Shown here piece after piece: positions 17,642 through 25,934 of a stretch of DNA of 64,000 bases (its first letter is position 1; the number at the start of each line of letters is the position of its first letter). Under the pieces are notes generated by a model. It did no database searches and was not told the origin of the DNA. It saw only the letters and a list, made by a program, of their open reading frames with translations. The stretch is taken from NCBI GenBank assembly GCA_964522015.1, contig CAZFST010000009.1:62001-126000 (forward strand), given 5' to 3'. The position numbers and the translations under genes are program-made. The DNA comes from QQWI01 sp964522015. Its GTDB lineage: Bacteria > Bacillota > Clostridia > Peptostreptococcales > Acidaminobacteraceae.

Positions 17642-17896
17642 CTAGGAGACTAACCATAAAAATGCAAGATAACATAATCCCATTAAGACAATCAGAATTG
17701 GTCCAAATACAATCAGTGCGGAGATAATGGCCGCCCAAATTGTACTTGGTGCAAGTTTTTCTGCTTCCTTAGCTTCTTCAGCCCAAATTTCTTTAGGAGT
17801 TTTCAGCTCTGATGTCACTTCTGAGTCAGTTTCAGACAAACCAGTTTTTTCACGATGCCATTTTTCAGCTCGATCAATTTTCTTTTGAAATAACAT
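17642..17896 (-). CDS. Small single-pass membrane protein after oppF
   Basis: An 84-residue protein with a charged N-terminal half (about residues 1-50, many Glu and Lys) and one C-terminal membrane helix (about residues 55-82, IWAAIISALIVFGPILIVLMG). I do not recognise the family. The ATG at 17896 has GGAG ten bases upstream; a GTG at 17905 is possible. It lies 38 bases after oppF with no terminator between, so it is probably the last cistron of the peptide-transporter operon and could be an accessory subunit; that is inference. Confidence 0.7.
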   Translation of the reverse strand: MLFQKKIDRAEKWHREKTGLSETDSEVTSELKTPKEIWAEEAKEAEKLAPSTIWAAIISALIVFGPILIVLMGLCYLAFLWLVS

Positions 17897-17934
17897 AATC
17901 ACCACTCTCCTTTAGAAATATTGGGTTTATCTTA

Positions 17935-19497
17935 TTATGATTGATTTAACTTATGGTGACAAGCAACAAAGTGCTCAGGAGCTACTTCTTCAAATAGCGG
18001 TGCAATTTGCTTACAAATATCCGTAACATATTTACAACGGGTATGGAATTTGCACCCCTTTGGCGGTCTAACTGGGCTCGGAATATCCCCTTGAAGCACT
18101 TCGCGGTCCTTAACTGGATTTGGATCAGTGGTTGGAATCGCTTCAATCAGTGCTTCAGTATACGGGTGCATTGGCTTAGCGTAGATATCTGCAGTGTTAG
18201 CAAGTTCTACAATATTACCAAGGTACATAACGCCGACTCGGTCACTGATATATTTGATAACGCTAAGGTCATGTGAAATAAACATGTACGTCAATTTCTC
18301 TTGCTCTTTAAGATCAAGCAAGAGGTTGATGACCTGAGACTGGATTGATACGTCAAGAGCCGATACAGCCTCGTCACACACGATGAACTTTGGTTGTAAG
18401 GCTACAGAACGGGCAATACCGATACGCTGTCTTTGACCACCAGAGAATTGATGTGGGTAACGATGGACGAAATATGGCGCAAGTCCGCATTTTTCCATTG
18501 TTTTAAGCACATAGTCTTGGGCAGCATCGTCGTGTTTACCAAACATTTTATGGGCATAAAGACCTTCAGAAACGATTTGACCAACTGTCATCTTTGGGTT
18601 CAAAGATGAGTATGGATCTTGGAAGATCAACTGCATATCTTTACGAAGACCACGAATTTCAGATGTGGTCAGCTTAGCAAGATCTATACTGCCATCACGG
18701 TAGTTGTGATAGCTTTCAAAATCAGGATGTGTCCGGTAACGATCAAGCATTTTTTCAATGTCATGCTTTAAAGTCACTAAGTCTTTATCCGCTTGTATCA
18801 AAGCCTTTTCGTTAGCAGCGTACTGAGCAAGGGCACCTGAAAGTGACGCTTCAATTTCTTTGTTGTCCTTGCCGCCACGTTTTAGTTTTGAACGACGGTC
18901 ATCAATCTTAACCTTCTCAGCAGCTAAAGCACGCTTTAACTCAAGGGCATTCAAGCTTGCCTTATACTCTTTGATTAAAATTTCAGCAACTGGACCAAGA
19001 TCCTCAGCTAGCATAAAGCCACCAATTAACTGAACCATTGTCATAAAATAATCATTGGCAATTTTTTCAGCACCACGGAGTTTAGCCAAGGCTTCGTACT
19101 TCTGAATTTCTTGTGTTTCTTTTTCGTAGTCTTCTTTTAACTCAGCTACTTTTTTTCTAGCATCGGTTAATTTAGCTCTGGCACCACCTAGGTTTTTTAG
19201 TGTCTCAAAAACATATTTTGGTGCTACATCAGCAAGATCACGGCCATAATAAAGTGAACGGCCATCTGTTTGACGGTAAAGTTGCAATAGGGTTCTACCA
19301 AGAGTTGATTTACCACAACCACTCTCACCAACTAGGCCCAAAGTTTCGCCTTCGTAAATATCCAAAGTGATATCGTCGTTAGCACGGACAAATAACTGCT
19401 CCTTTTGTCCCATGGATTTTTTTAGCGGAAAATATTGCTTTAAATTTTCGACTCGAATGAGAACCTTTTTCTTTTCTTTGTGTGCTTGATTAGCCAT
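17935..19497 (-). CDS. oppF: Oligopeptide ABC transporter ATPase (OppF type) with large insertion
   Basis: A 520-residue ATPase; the family is normally about 310-340. Walker A GESGCGKST lies at 57-65, Q-loop IFQDPYSSLNP at 291-301, signature FSGGQRQR at 351-358, Walker B FIVCDEAVSALD at 371-382, and the C-terminal cysteine-rich peptide-transporter tail (GCKFHTRCKYVTDIC) follows. About 180 residues (roughly 90-270) rich in Lys, Glu and Ala are inserted between Walker A and the Q-loop and look like helical hairpins or coiled coil. All catalytic motifs survive, so it should be active. The start overlaps the end of oppD by 8 bases and has AAGGAG. Confidence 0.93.
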   Translation of the reverse strand: MANQAHKEKKKVLIRVENLKQYFPLKKSMGQKEQLFVRANDDITLDIYEGETLGLVGESGCGKSTLGRTLLQLYRQTDGRSLYYGRDLADVAPKYVFETLKNLGGARAKLTDARKKVAELKEDYEKETQEIQKYEALAKLRGAEKIANDYFMTMVQLIGGFMLAEDLGPVAEILIKEYKASLNALELKRALAAEKVKIDDRRSKLKRGGKDNKEIEASLSGALAQYAANEKALIQADKDLVTLKHDIEKMLDRYRTHPDFESYHNYRDGSIDLAKLTTSEIRGLRKDMQLIFQDPYSSLNPKMTVGQIVSEGLYAHKMFGKHDDAAQDYVLKTMEKCGLAPYFVHRYPHQFSGGQRQRIGIARSVALQPKFIVCDEAVSALDVSIQSQVINLLLDLKEQEKLTYMFISHDLSVIKYISDRVGVMYLGNIVELANTADIYAKPMHPYTEALIEAIPTTDPNPVKDREVLQGDIPSPVRPPKGCKFHTRCKYVTDICKQIAPLFEEVAPEHFVACHHKLNQS

Positions 19498-20482
19498 TGG
19501 ATCTCACTCCTTTCTCTGGGTAGAAGCATCTAACTTGCTGATCTGGTGCCACTTCAACTAATTGTGGTTCAGTATCATGACATTTTTTAGTCGCGTATTT
19601 GCAGCGAGGGGAAAACTTACAACCAATTGGGAGATCCAATGGATGTGGCACGGCCCCAGGAATCGCTTCAAGTCGCACACCTGGTGGTGTATCAAGTCTT
19701 GGAATAGAAGTCATCAAGCCCTCAGTGTAAGGGTGAGAAAATTTGCATGTTGGTGCAAATAAAACTTTAGAAGGTGCTTTTTCAACCACTTGACCACAGT
19801 ACATAACCGCAACGTCATCAGCCATTTCGTTGATAACACCCATGTCGTGTGTAATAAAGAGAATTGAAGTACCAATAGAAGTTTTTAGTTCATTCATTAA
19901 TTTTAGGATCTGAGCCTGAATGGTAACGTCTAAGGCTGTTGTTGGCTCATCCGCAATCAAGAGTCTTGGACGGCACGCCAGCGCCATAGCAATAACAACA
20001 CGCTGTCTCATACCACCGGAGAGTTGGTGAGGGTACTGCTTAGCAACCACTTCTGGATTTGGAATTTTAACAAGTGCCAACATTTCAACCACTTTAACGG
20101 CAGCTTGCTTTTTAGTCAACTTTTGATGGATGATAAAAGGCTCTGCTACTTGTCTTTCGATGGTAAAAATTGGGTTAAGGGCAGTCATGGGCTCTTGGAA
20201 GATTACCGAAATATCATTGCCTCTAATAGCGCTCATTTCTTTTAATTTAACATCGGCAAGGTTTTGACCATCAAAGAATATTTCACCAGAGTGAATATAA
20301 CCGTTACCATCTAGTAATTTTAAAACCGTCATGGCAGAAACGCTCTTTCCAGAACCACTTTCTCCAACGATTCCAAGTGTTTTACCCGCATCAACCGAGT
20401 AGGTTACACCATTTACAGCTTTGACTGTTCCTTTTTTAGTTTCAAAAAAGGTATGCAGGTTTCTGATTTCTAATAATGCCAT
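19490..20482 (-). CDS. oppD: Oligopeptide ABC transporter ATPase (OppD type)
   Basis: A 330-residue ATPase of normal length. Walker A GESGSGKS, Q-loop FQEPMTALNP, signature LSGGMRQR, Walker B LLIADEPTTALD and the C-terminal cysteine motif GCKFSPRCKYATKKC are all in place. It would pair with OppF to drive peptide import through OppB/OppC. GGAGG precedes the ATG, 12 bases after oppC. Unlike its partner, it carries no insertion. Confidence 0.96.
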   Translation of the reverse strand: MALLEIRNLHTFFETKKGTVKAVNGVTYSVDAGKTLGIVGESGSGKSVSAMTVLKLLDGNGYIHSGEIFFDGQNLADVKLKEMSAIRGNDISVIFQEPMTALNPIFTIERQVAEPFIIHQKLTKKQAAVKVVEMLALVKIPNPEVVAKQYPHQLSGGMRQRVVIAMALACRPRLLIADEPTTALDVTIQAQILKLMNELKTSIGTSILFITHDMGVINEMADDVAVMYCGQVVEKAPSKVLFAPTCKFSHPYTEGLMTSIPRLDTPPGVRLEAIPGAVPHPLDLPIGCKFSPRCKYATKKCHDTEPQLVEVAPDQQVRCFYPEKGVRSNG

Positions 20483-20494
20483 GTCAATAGCCTC

Positions 20495-22327
20495 CTATCG
20501 CTCTTGTGATTTTGGGTCAATGGCTTGGCCGATACCGTCACCAATCAAGTTGATGGCAATAACCAGTGTTGCCAACGAGATTGATGGGAACACCCAACGC
20601 CACCAGTAGTTTTGAATGACGATACTACTACGCGCGCCGTTTAGCATGTTGCCCCATGTTGGATGAGGCGCTTGAACCCCAAAGCCTAGGAACGATAATG
20701 AAGATTCTGTCAAAAGACTGTAGGCAAGGCTTAATGTGATTGAAACAATAATCATAGAAATGGCATTTGGCACGATATGTTTAAAGACAATACCCGCCTC
20801 TTTGATACCAATGGCACGGGCTGCCGTAACGTACTCTTGCTCTCTAATTGAGAACACCAGTGAACGGACCAAACGCATGAGGCCAACCCACGAAACTACA
20901 CCGATTAGCACCATGACCATATAGATCTTTTGCATCGGATTCAATCGGTTACCAATAACTGCACTGAAAATCATGATTAGGGGTAGCATTGGTACTGCAC
21001 TGATGATTTCTCCAAGTCGTTGAACGAACATATCAAATGCACCGCCCAAGTAACCAGAAAGACCACCAAGGATAATACCGATTGTCGCAGAAATCGCAAC
21101 TGAAACAAGACCGATTGTCATGGTCATACGGCCACCATGGATCAATCGTGTAAATGTATCTCGACCTAAATCATCTGTGCCAAACAAGTAACCTTTAAGA
21201 CCCCATGTGACTACTTTTCCAGTCTCAAGAACTGCGTAGTTTTGGAATCCGCCAACGAAAACTTTCGTGTTTTGAAGACCTTGAATCTTTTTAGGTACAT
21301 TAGTTTGCTTATAATAGTTATCACCCCAAGCTAAGACTTCGCCTTGGTCTGACTGAAGTACCAAATGGTTACGACCCCCATCGATGGCAATAATCTTACC
21401 CTTTGGCTGTGGTACGTTTTTTTCGCCACGGGTTGGTGTTGCATTACCCCAAACAAAAACTTTGCCATCTTCATTGAGAGCTGCCATGGCATTATCCGTT
21501 GAAGTCAACTGGACAATTTTCCCCATATCCGCTGGAATATCAGCAAATGTAGTTTTTTGAGTGCCCAAGAACACAACTTTTCCATCTTTTGTGAGAGCTG
21601 TAAAAGCATCTGCTGTTACCAATACTTGATCAATCTGACCCTGGTAAGCATGGAATTGATTAAAGTCATTGATCATTGTATTACCAAAGAAGAAAGTTCG
21701 TCCATCTTCAGTGAGAACAATTGACGCTTGGTAACCAGCATAAATGGCTTTGATATTGGTTAATTGTTGGACTTCCATAGGAATTGTCGCTTGTTTTAAA
21801 CGGTCGCTTCCCCATCCAAATACTTTACCTTGATCATTGAGGGCCAATGCGTGATCTGCACCAATGGCTATCTTAACGATTTTGCCCATGTTCTTCGGTA
21901 ATTTTCCAATATCAACTGTTGATGTGATTTTAGTATCACCCCAAGTTTTCAATTGACCATCCTTTGTCAATGCGAAGGTAAATTTAGGACCTACAACGAT
22001 ATCAGCAATATTGCCCTCAATTTCTTTAGGCACAGACATCAAATTCATAATCGGTGGTATATGGGATTGTGTGGAATCTGTAAAAGACAAATCAATTGGC
22101 ATTAATAGTGGGCCTACTAAAACCGTTACAGCAAAGAAAACATATAACCAAAAAGCTGCCATTGCTGTTTTATTACTTTTGAACGTATTGACGATGGTAA
22201 CGAATGGGGTGTCTATTTTAGCTTCTAATAATAAATCGTCTCTTTTTCGGCTCCCTTGAAACAAGGACAACAAACCGAAGGGGTTGACTGGCTTCTTTTG
22301 TGTTGAAGATTTCTTTTGATTGCTCAT
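20495..22327 (-). CDS. oppC: Peptide ABC permease (OppC type) fused to an RCC1-like propeller
   Basis: A 610-residue permease; the family is normally about 280-320. Residues ~55-77 form the first membrane helix. Residues ~100-378 hold seven RCC1-like repeats with a TxDGxVxxWG-like core: FALTKDGQLKTWG, LALNDQGKVFGWG, IVLTEDGRTFFFG, TALTKDGKVVFLG, AALNEDGKVFVWG, VLQSDQGEVLAWG, AVLETGKVVTWG. The permease then resumes exactly at the family motif GTDDLGRDTFTRLIHGGR and continues through the EAA loop (ARAIGIKEAGIVFKHIVPN) to the end. The propeller occupies the extracytoplasmic loop after helix 1 and would face OppA. The frame is unbroken and the start has AGGAG. Confidence 0.94.
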   Translation of the reverse strand: MSNQKKSSTQKKPVNPFGLLSLFQGSRKRDDLLLEAKIDTPFVTIVNTFKSNKTAMAAFWLYVFFAVTVLVGPLLMPIDLSFTDSTQSHIPPIMNLMSVPKEIEGNIADIVVGPKFTFALTKDGQLKTWGDTKITSTVDIGKLPKNMGKIVKIAIGADHALALNDQGKVFGWGSDRLKQATIPMEVQQLTNIKAIYAGYQASIVLTEDGRTFFFGNTMINDFNQFHAYQGQIDQVLVTADAFTALTKDGKVVFLGTQKTTFADIPADMGKIVQLTSTDNAMAALNEDGKVFVWGNATPTRGEKNVPQPKGKIIAIDGGRNHLVLQSDQGEVLAWGDNYYKQTNVPKKIQGLQNTKVFVGGFQNYAVLETGKVVTWGLKGYLFGTDDLGRDTFTRLIHGGRMTMTIGLVSVAISATIGIILGGLSGYLGGAFDMFVQRLGEIISAVPMLPLIMIFSAVIGNRLNPMQKIYMVMVLIGVVSWVGLMRLVRSLVFSIREQEYVTAARAIGIKEAGIVFKHIVPNAISMIIVSITLSLAYSLLTESSLSFLGFGVQAPHPTWGNMLNGARSSIVIQNYWWRWVFPSISLATLVIAINLIGDGIGQAIDPKSQER

Positions 22328-22342
22328 TTTGCCGTCTCCTCT

Positions 22343-23329
22343 CTATTTGGTCACACGGACACGTGGATCCACGATACCGTAAGTTAAGTCAGTAATCAAA
22401 TTTGCACTAAGACTTATGATGACATAGAAAAGGTTCATGGCCATGGTCACATTCCAGTCTTGATTGACTAAAGAGTCATACATGAATTTACCCATACCAT
22501 TGACATTAAACATGGTCTCTAAGATCATTGCACCACCAAAAACACTGAGAATAATACTAATAAGCATTGTAACAATCGGAAGCAAAGCATTACGCCATGC
22601 ATGGGACAGAATAACCACCTGTTCTCTAACACCCTTTGCCCGTGCTGTTCGGATACACTCCATTGATAGGGCATCAATCATAGAAGCACGAATATAACGG
22701 GTAAGGTAACCTAAGTTAGCAAATGTTAACACGATAATTGGAAGTGCTAAATGATACAGGGTATCTAAAAACAAGGAAAAACCAGTACCAGTAAAACCAG
22801 GAGTATTCATACCACTGATTGGGAATATACGGAGTTTAACAGAAAAGAAGAATATAAATATTAGGGCATAAACATAGGACGGTATACTATAGCCGATAAC
22901 GGTGAAAACCTGTGTGAATTTATCAAACAGTGAGTTTTTGCGAATAGCACAGTAGATACCTAAAGGTATGGTAACCATTAAACTCACAGTGATTACAAAG
23001 AGATTGTAGAAAATTGTTATTTTTAAAGGTTCACCAATCAATTCCGCAACAGGTTTTCTGTGCTTTGTTGATTGACCAAGATCACCATGGGCAAAATTGT
23101 TAGCCCATTTAAAATAGCGAACATAGATAGGATCGTCCAGACCCAAACGGTCCCGGGCTTTCTCATACATCATCTGGTATGCTTCAGGTGTAGCTTTTTC
23201 TCGATAAGGCTCGACTTCTGCTCTGGCTGCATCGCCAGGGACCATACTAAATACTCCAAATAAAACCACAGATAAAATTATAAAGACAAAAAACATATAC
23301 ATGAACCGCTGAATAATGTACTTTATCAT
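22343..23329 (-). CDS. oppB: Peptide ABC permease (OppB type)
   Basis: A 328-residue permease of ordinary length. It has an N-terminal membrane helix, the GDLGQSTKHRKPV region characteristic of OppB/DppB, five further membrane segments and the EAA-type loop ARAKGVREQVVILSHAWRNALLPIVTM that contacts the ATPases. It shows no insertion, unlike its partner OppC. It is preceded by an intercistronic hairpin after oppA. Confidence 0.95.
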   Translation of the reverse strand: MIKYIIQRFMYMFFVFIILSVVLFGVFSMVPGDAARAEVEPYREKATPEAYQMMYEKARDRLGLDDPIYVRYFKWANNFAHGDLGQSTKHRKPVAELIGEPLKITIFYNLFVITVSLMVTIPLGIYCAIRKNSLFDKFTQVFTVIGYSIPSYVYALIFIFFFSVKLRIFPISGMNTPGFTGTGFSLFLDTLYHLALPIIVLTFANLGYLTRYIRASMIDALSMECIRTARAKGVREQVVILSHAWRNALLPIVTMLISIILSVFGGAMILETMFNVNGMGKFMYDSLVNQDWNVTMAMNLFYVIISLSANLITDLTYGIVDPRVRVTK

Positions 23330-23400
23330 GACAACAACCGCCCTCTCACTAGCCGTTTAAGATTCCCTCAAACCACAATTTTAAGAAACAACTTCATAAA

Positions 23401-23422
23401 AATAGGGCTATAACGCCCTATT
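23401..23422 (-). terminator. Intercistronic terminator between oppA and oppB
   Basis: An 8-bp stem (AATAGGGC / GCCCTATT) with a 6-base loop, followed on the minus strand by five T. Partial read-through would make much more binding protein than permease, a common arrangement. Confidence 0.75.
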
Positions 23423-23508
23423 CTTATGAACATTGTCTACTGCTCTTTTAAATATCGTCGACTGCCATGAAACAAAATCATTCCTTGTTACGCTGAATCA
23501 CTAAAAAA

Positions 23509-25410
23509 TTATTTTGCAACGTAAGCATAAAGAACTGCTTGAGAAATATTTACGAGTGCGTTTGCATTGTAGTTTTTCAACTTATCAGTGTAGAAGTCAT
23601 GAATGATATTTGAGTACAAAGGCATATCTGGCAATAATTCATTCCAGTATGTTACGAAAGTAACAAAGTCTTTCTTGAAGCCATCACGGTCTGTACCATC
23701 ACGTAAAACCATTTTCTTAGCCATATCTTCAAGTTTTTTATCGATCAAGAAGTTAGGGTTTGAACCACCATCAAGGGCTGATTGCTCAGTAGTGTAAGTT
23801 CTTTGTAAATCGTATAATGGTGTAAATGTAACAGCAAGGTTGTACATATTGTATGTTGGAACGGCATATTTAGCATCAACTGACTTATTACGGCTATAGT
23901 AGTTCAAAAGTTCTGGGAATGTCATAACCGTTTGGTTGATTTTGAAACCAGCAGCAGCAACATCTGGATTCTCTTTCAATTTTACAACTAAAAGATCAGA
24001 TACTGCATTTTGCTCAGAAGAAGCCCACTCAAGAATCAAAGGCATCAACGTACCATCGTCAAGTTTTTTGTAACGGATACCAGATACATAAGCGCCGCCT
24101 TTTTCGTCAAGTGTCCAACCACCAGCTTCAAGTTCTTTAACCGCTAAGTCAAAGCCATAAGGGTATTGGTTCAATTTTTCGTTAAGCTCTGCTTTAGTTT
24201 CTTGGTAGAACCATTGGCTCTCACCGTAAGGACCGTTTACAATTGTACCAAAACCACCTGTAAATGTTTTAGCAAAGTCGTTTCTGTCAAGAAGGTGTGC
24301 AATTGCATGACGTACTTCAACAAACTGAGTAGGACCAAAGTCACAAACAAATGTTACTTTACCGTAGCCAGAACGTGGGTAGTTTGTAAAGTTAAAGCCA
24401 CCTTTGTCAACTAGGTCAAGACCTGTTTGAATTTCAGTACCCTGCATCATAAATGTCAACAAGTCAACTTTACCAGTTGCAAGTTCGTCCATTTGCGTAT
24501 CTTTAACCACTTTTCTGTAGATAACTGTATCGATTTTAGCCGTTTGACCAGTGTAGTCCCCAAGGAAATTAGGGTTAACTTTCATAACAACTGTTTGGCT
24601 AGCTGCATCATAACTGTCTACATTATAAGCACCAGAAGAAACATACTTAGGGTTGTTTCTTGCAGCCATGAAAGTTGCTTCGTTAGCTGCTTTTGTTGGT
24701 CTTGTGCTGAAGTAAGCGCCTTGACCATCGTCTTTAACTTCGATAGCAGTATCTTTTAACCAGTAGTGAAGAGGCGTTGGATAAGAACTACCAGCAGTAA
24801 TATCGTAGAAGAATGGTAGTTCTTCTTTAGCAACAGTTAAAGAAAACTGGTAATCGCCAAGAAGTCTAGCACCTGTAAAGATATCAGAAGTACCAGCTTG
24901 GTATTCTTTGTAACCCACCAATTTATAGTCATCTTGTGCTGCAGAGCCAAGTTCAACTAGGAAAGGTGAATTCCAAAGCAAGACTGATGCGATATAGTCT
25001 TTTGCAGTGATTTTTGTACCATCATTGTACGTAAGATTTTCATTGATTGTCCACGTAAATGTTTTAGTGCCATCAGCATTATCTGTTGTTACAAGTTCTT
25101 TAACAGCAGTGTCATTTTTAACAAACTCACCAGCAAATGTTTGATCATATGTTTTATAACCATTAATAAACTGATATACTGCATTGTCAGCAGCGTTGTT
25201 TGTGAATGCTGGAATCCAGTCGCCTGACATCTCAGTTGTTGTACCGATGATCAATTGACCTTCTGGTGTTGCAGGTGCGCCTTCTACTGCGGAAGCGTTT
25301 GCCTCAGTTGTAGCCTCAGTGGTTGGTTCGACAGCTTCTTTCTTGCCGCAAGCAGCTAAAGAGAACACCATCATCACAACCAAAAGAAGTGATAAAAACT
25401 TTTTCATCAT
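23509..25410 (-). CDS. oppA: Oligopeptide-binding lipoprotein
   Basis: A 633-residue extracellular solute-binding protein of family 5. The signal peptide ends in the lipobox SLAAC (Cys21), so the protein should be lipid-anchored. A short Thr/Glu/Ala-rich linker follows before the binding domain, with family stretches such as FTWTINENLTYNDGTKITAKDY and FVEVRHAIAHLLDRNDF. It is longer than typical OppA (about 540), consistent with extra segments. Two adjacent ATG codons (25410, 25407) follow AAGGGGG; the second has better spacing. It is first gene of the transporter operon and captures peptides for OppBCDF. Confidence 0.94.
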   Translation of the reverse strand: MMKKFLSLLLVVMMVFSLAACGKKEAVEPTTEATTEANASAVEGAPATPEGQLIIGTTTEMSGDWIPAFTNNAADNAVYQFINGYKTYDQTFAGEFVKNDTAVKELVTTDNADGTKTFTWTINENLTYNDGTKITAKDYIASVLLWNSPFLVELGSAAQDDYKLVGYKEYQAGTSDIFTGARLLGDYQFSLTVAKEELPFFYDITAGSSYPTPLHYWLKDTAIEVKDDGQGAYFSTRPTKAANEATFMAARNNPKYVSSGAYNVDSYDAASQTVVMKVNPNFLGDYTGQTAKIDTVIYRKVVKDTQMDELATGKVDLLTFMMQGTEIQTGLDLVDKGGFNFTNYPRSGYGKVTFVCDFGPTQFVEVRHAIAHLLDRNDFAKTFTGGFGTIVNGPYGESQWFYQETKAELNEKLNQYPYGFDLAVKELEAGGWTLDEKGGAYVSGIRYKKLDDGTLMPLILEWASSEQNAVSDLLVVKLKENPDVAAAGFKINQTVMTFPELLNYYSRNKSVDAKYAVPTYNMYNLAVTFTPLYDLQRTYTTEQSALDGGSNPNFLIDKKLEDMAKKMVLRDGTDRDGFKKDFVTFVTYWNELLPDMPLYSNIIHDFYTDKLKNYNANALVNISQAVLYAYVAK

Positions 25411-25607
25411 AATCCCCCTTGTAATTACTCATTTTTGGATTGATGTTGCGATGAACGTTTAAAACAATTGGCATAATCGAAAATTGATACGATAGATGGT
25501 TGAACTAAAACCCCTAAAGTTTCGCTTGAAATTTCTTAGCTGGCCAGCAAAGCGAATTCAAAATCCAGAACTTTTGCTTACTCATTTTTAACAATTCAAC
25601 TAGCGAA

Positions 25608-25636
25608 ATATTAGCACAACGGGACCCTGTTGTGAA
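25608..25636 (-). promoter_or_regulatory. Candidate promoter of the opp operon with central dyad
   Basis: Minus strand: TTCACA, 17 bases, TAATAT. The spacer overlaps an imperfect dyad CACAAC-GGGACCCT-GTTGTG at 25615-25634, placed where a repressor could block RNA polymerase. The leader to oppA is about 190 bases. Confidence 0.5.
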
Positions 25637-25764
25637 GCGCAAATACTCATATATTGCGACATGTTACAGGAATATCACGATATCGTAGCCTTCTGAAATT
25701 GTGTGTTTCATTTACGTAATAATTACCCCCTTTTCGTGTCTCAGTTGTAACAACTTCATGGCAC

Positions 25765-25804
25765 TATTCAAATTGTCACCTAGTGTATTATTCAAAATGT
25801 CACC
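25765..25804. repeat. Two 16-bp direct repeats, 24 bp apart
   Basis: TATTCAAATTGTCACC (25765-25780) and TATTCAAAATGTCACC (25789-25804) differ at one position. The motif, read as GGTGACATTTTGAATA on the other strand, resembles the repeated terminal sequences of IS21-like elements as I recall them. No transposase gene is present, so at most it is a relic end. The rest of the 25411-25934 gap holds only the opp promoter region. Confidence 0.55.
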
Positions 25805-25934
25805 CGCTTTTTTTAATCAAATTATGAGACTTCGCCTGTGTTAATCTTTGGTTAACGGGTATCAAACTATTGATATGATTTTCATAGAATGCTTTTTAAA
25901 ATCAACTCTATGATGTTTCCCTAAAGGAGCCTGT

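Noticed and set aside
21194..22030. Assembly join or frameshift as an explanation of the OppC-RCC1 fusion
   Set aside because: The frame is continuous through both junctions and both halves of the permease are complete, so a chimeric artefact is unlikely.
25759..25778. TGGCAC at 25759 as a possible sigma-54 promoter
   Set aside because: No GC-containing -12 element (TTGCA/T) at the required spacing.
25411..25934. Search for a c-di-GMP riboswitch or T-box in the leaders of oppA and the EAL gene
   Set aside because: No GEMM or T-box conserved core could be seen; only promoter-like and dyad elements.
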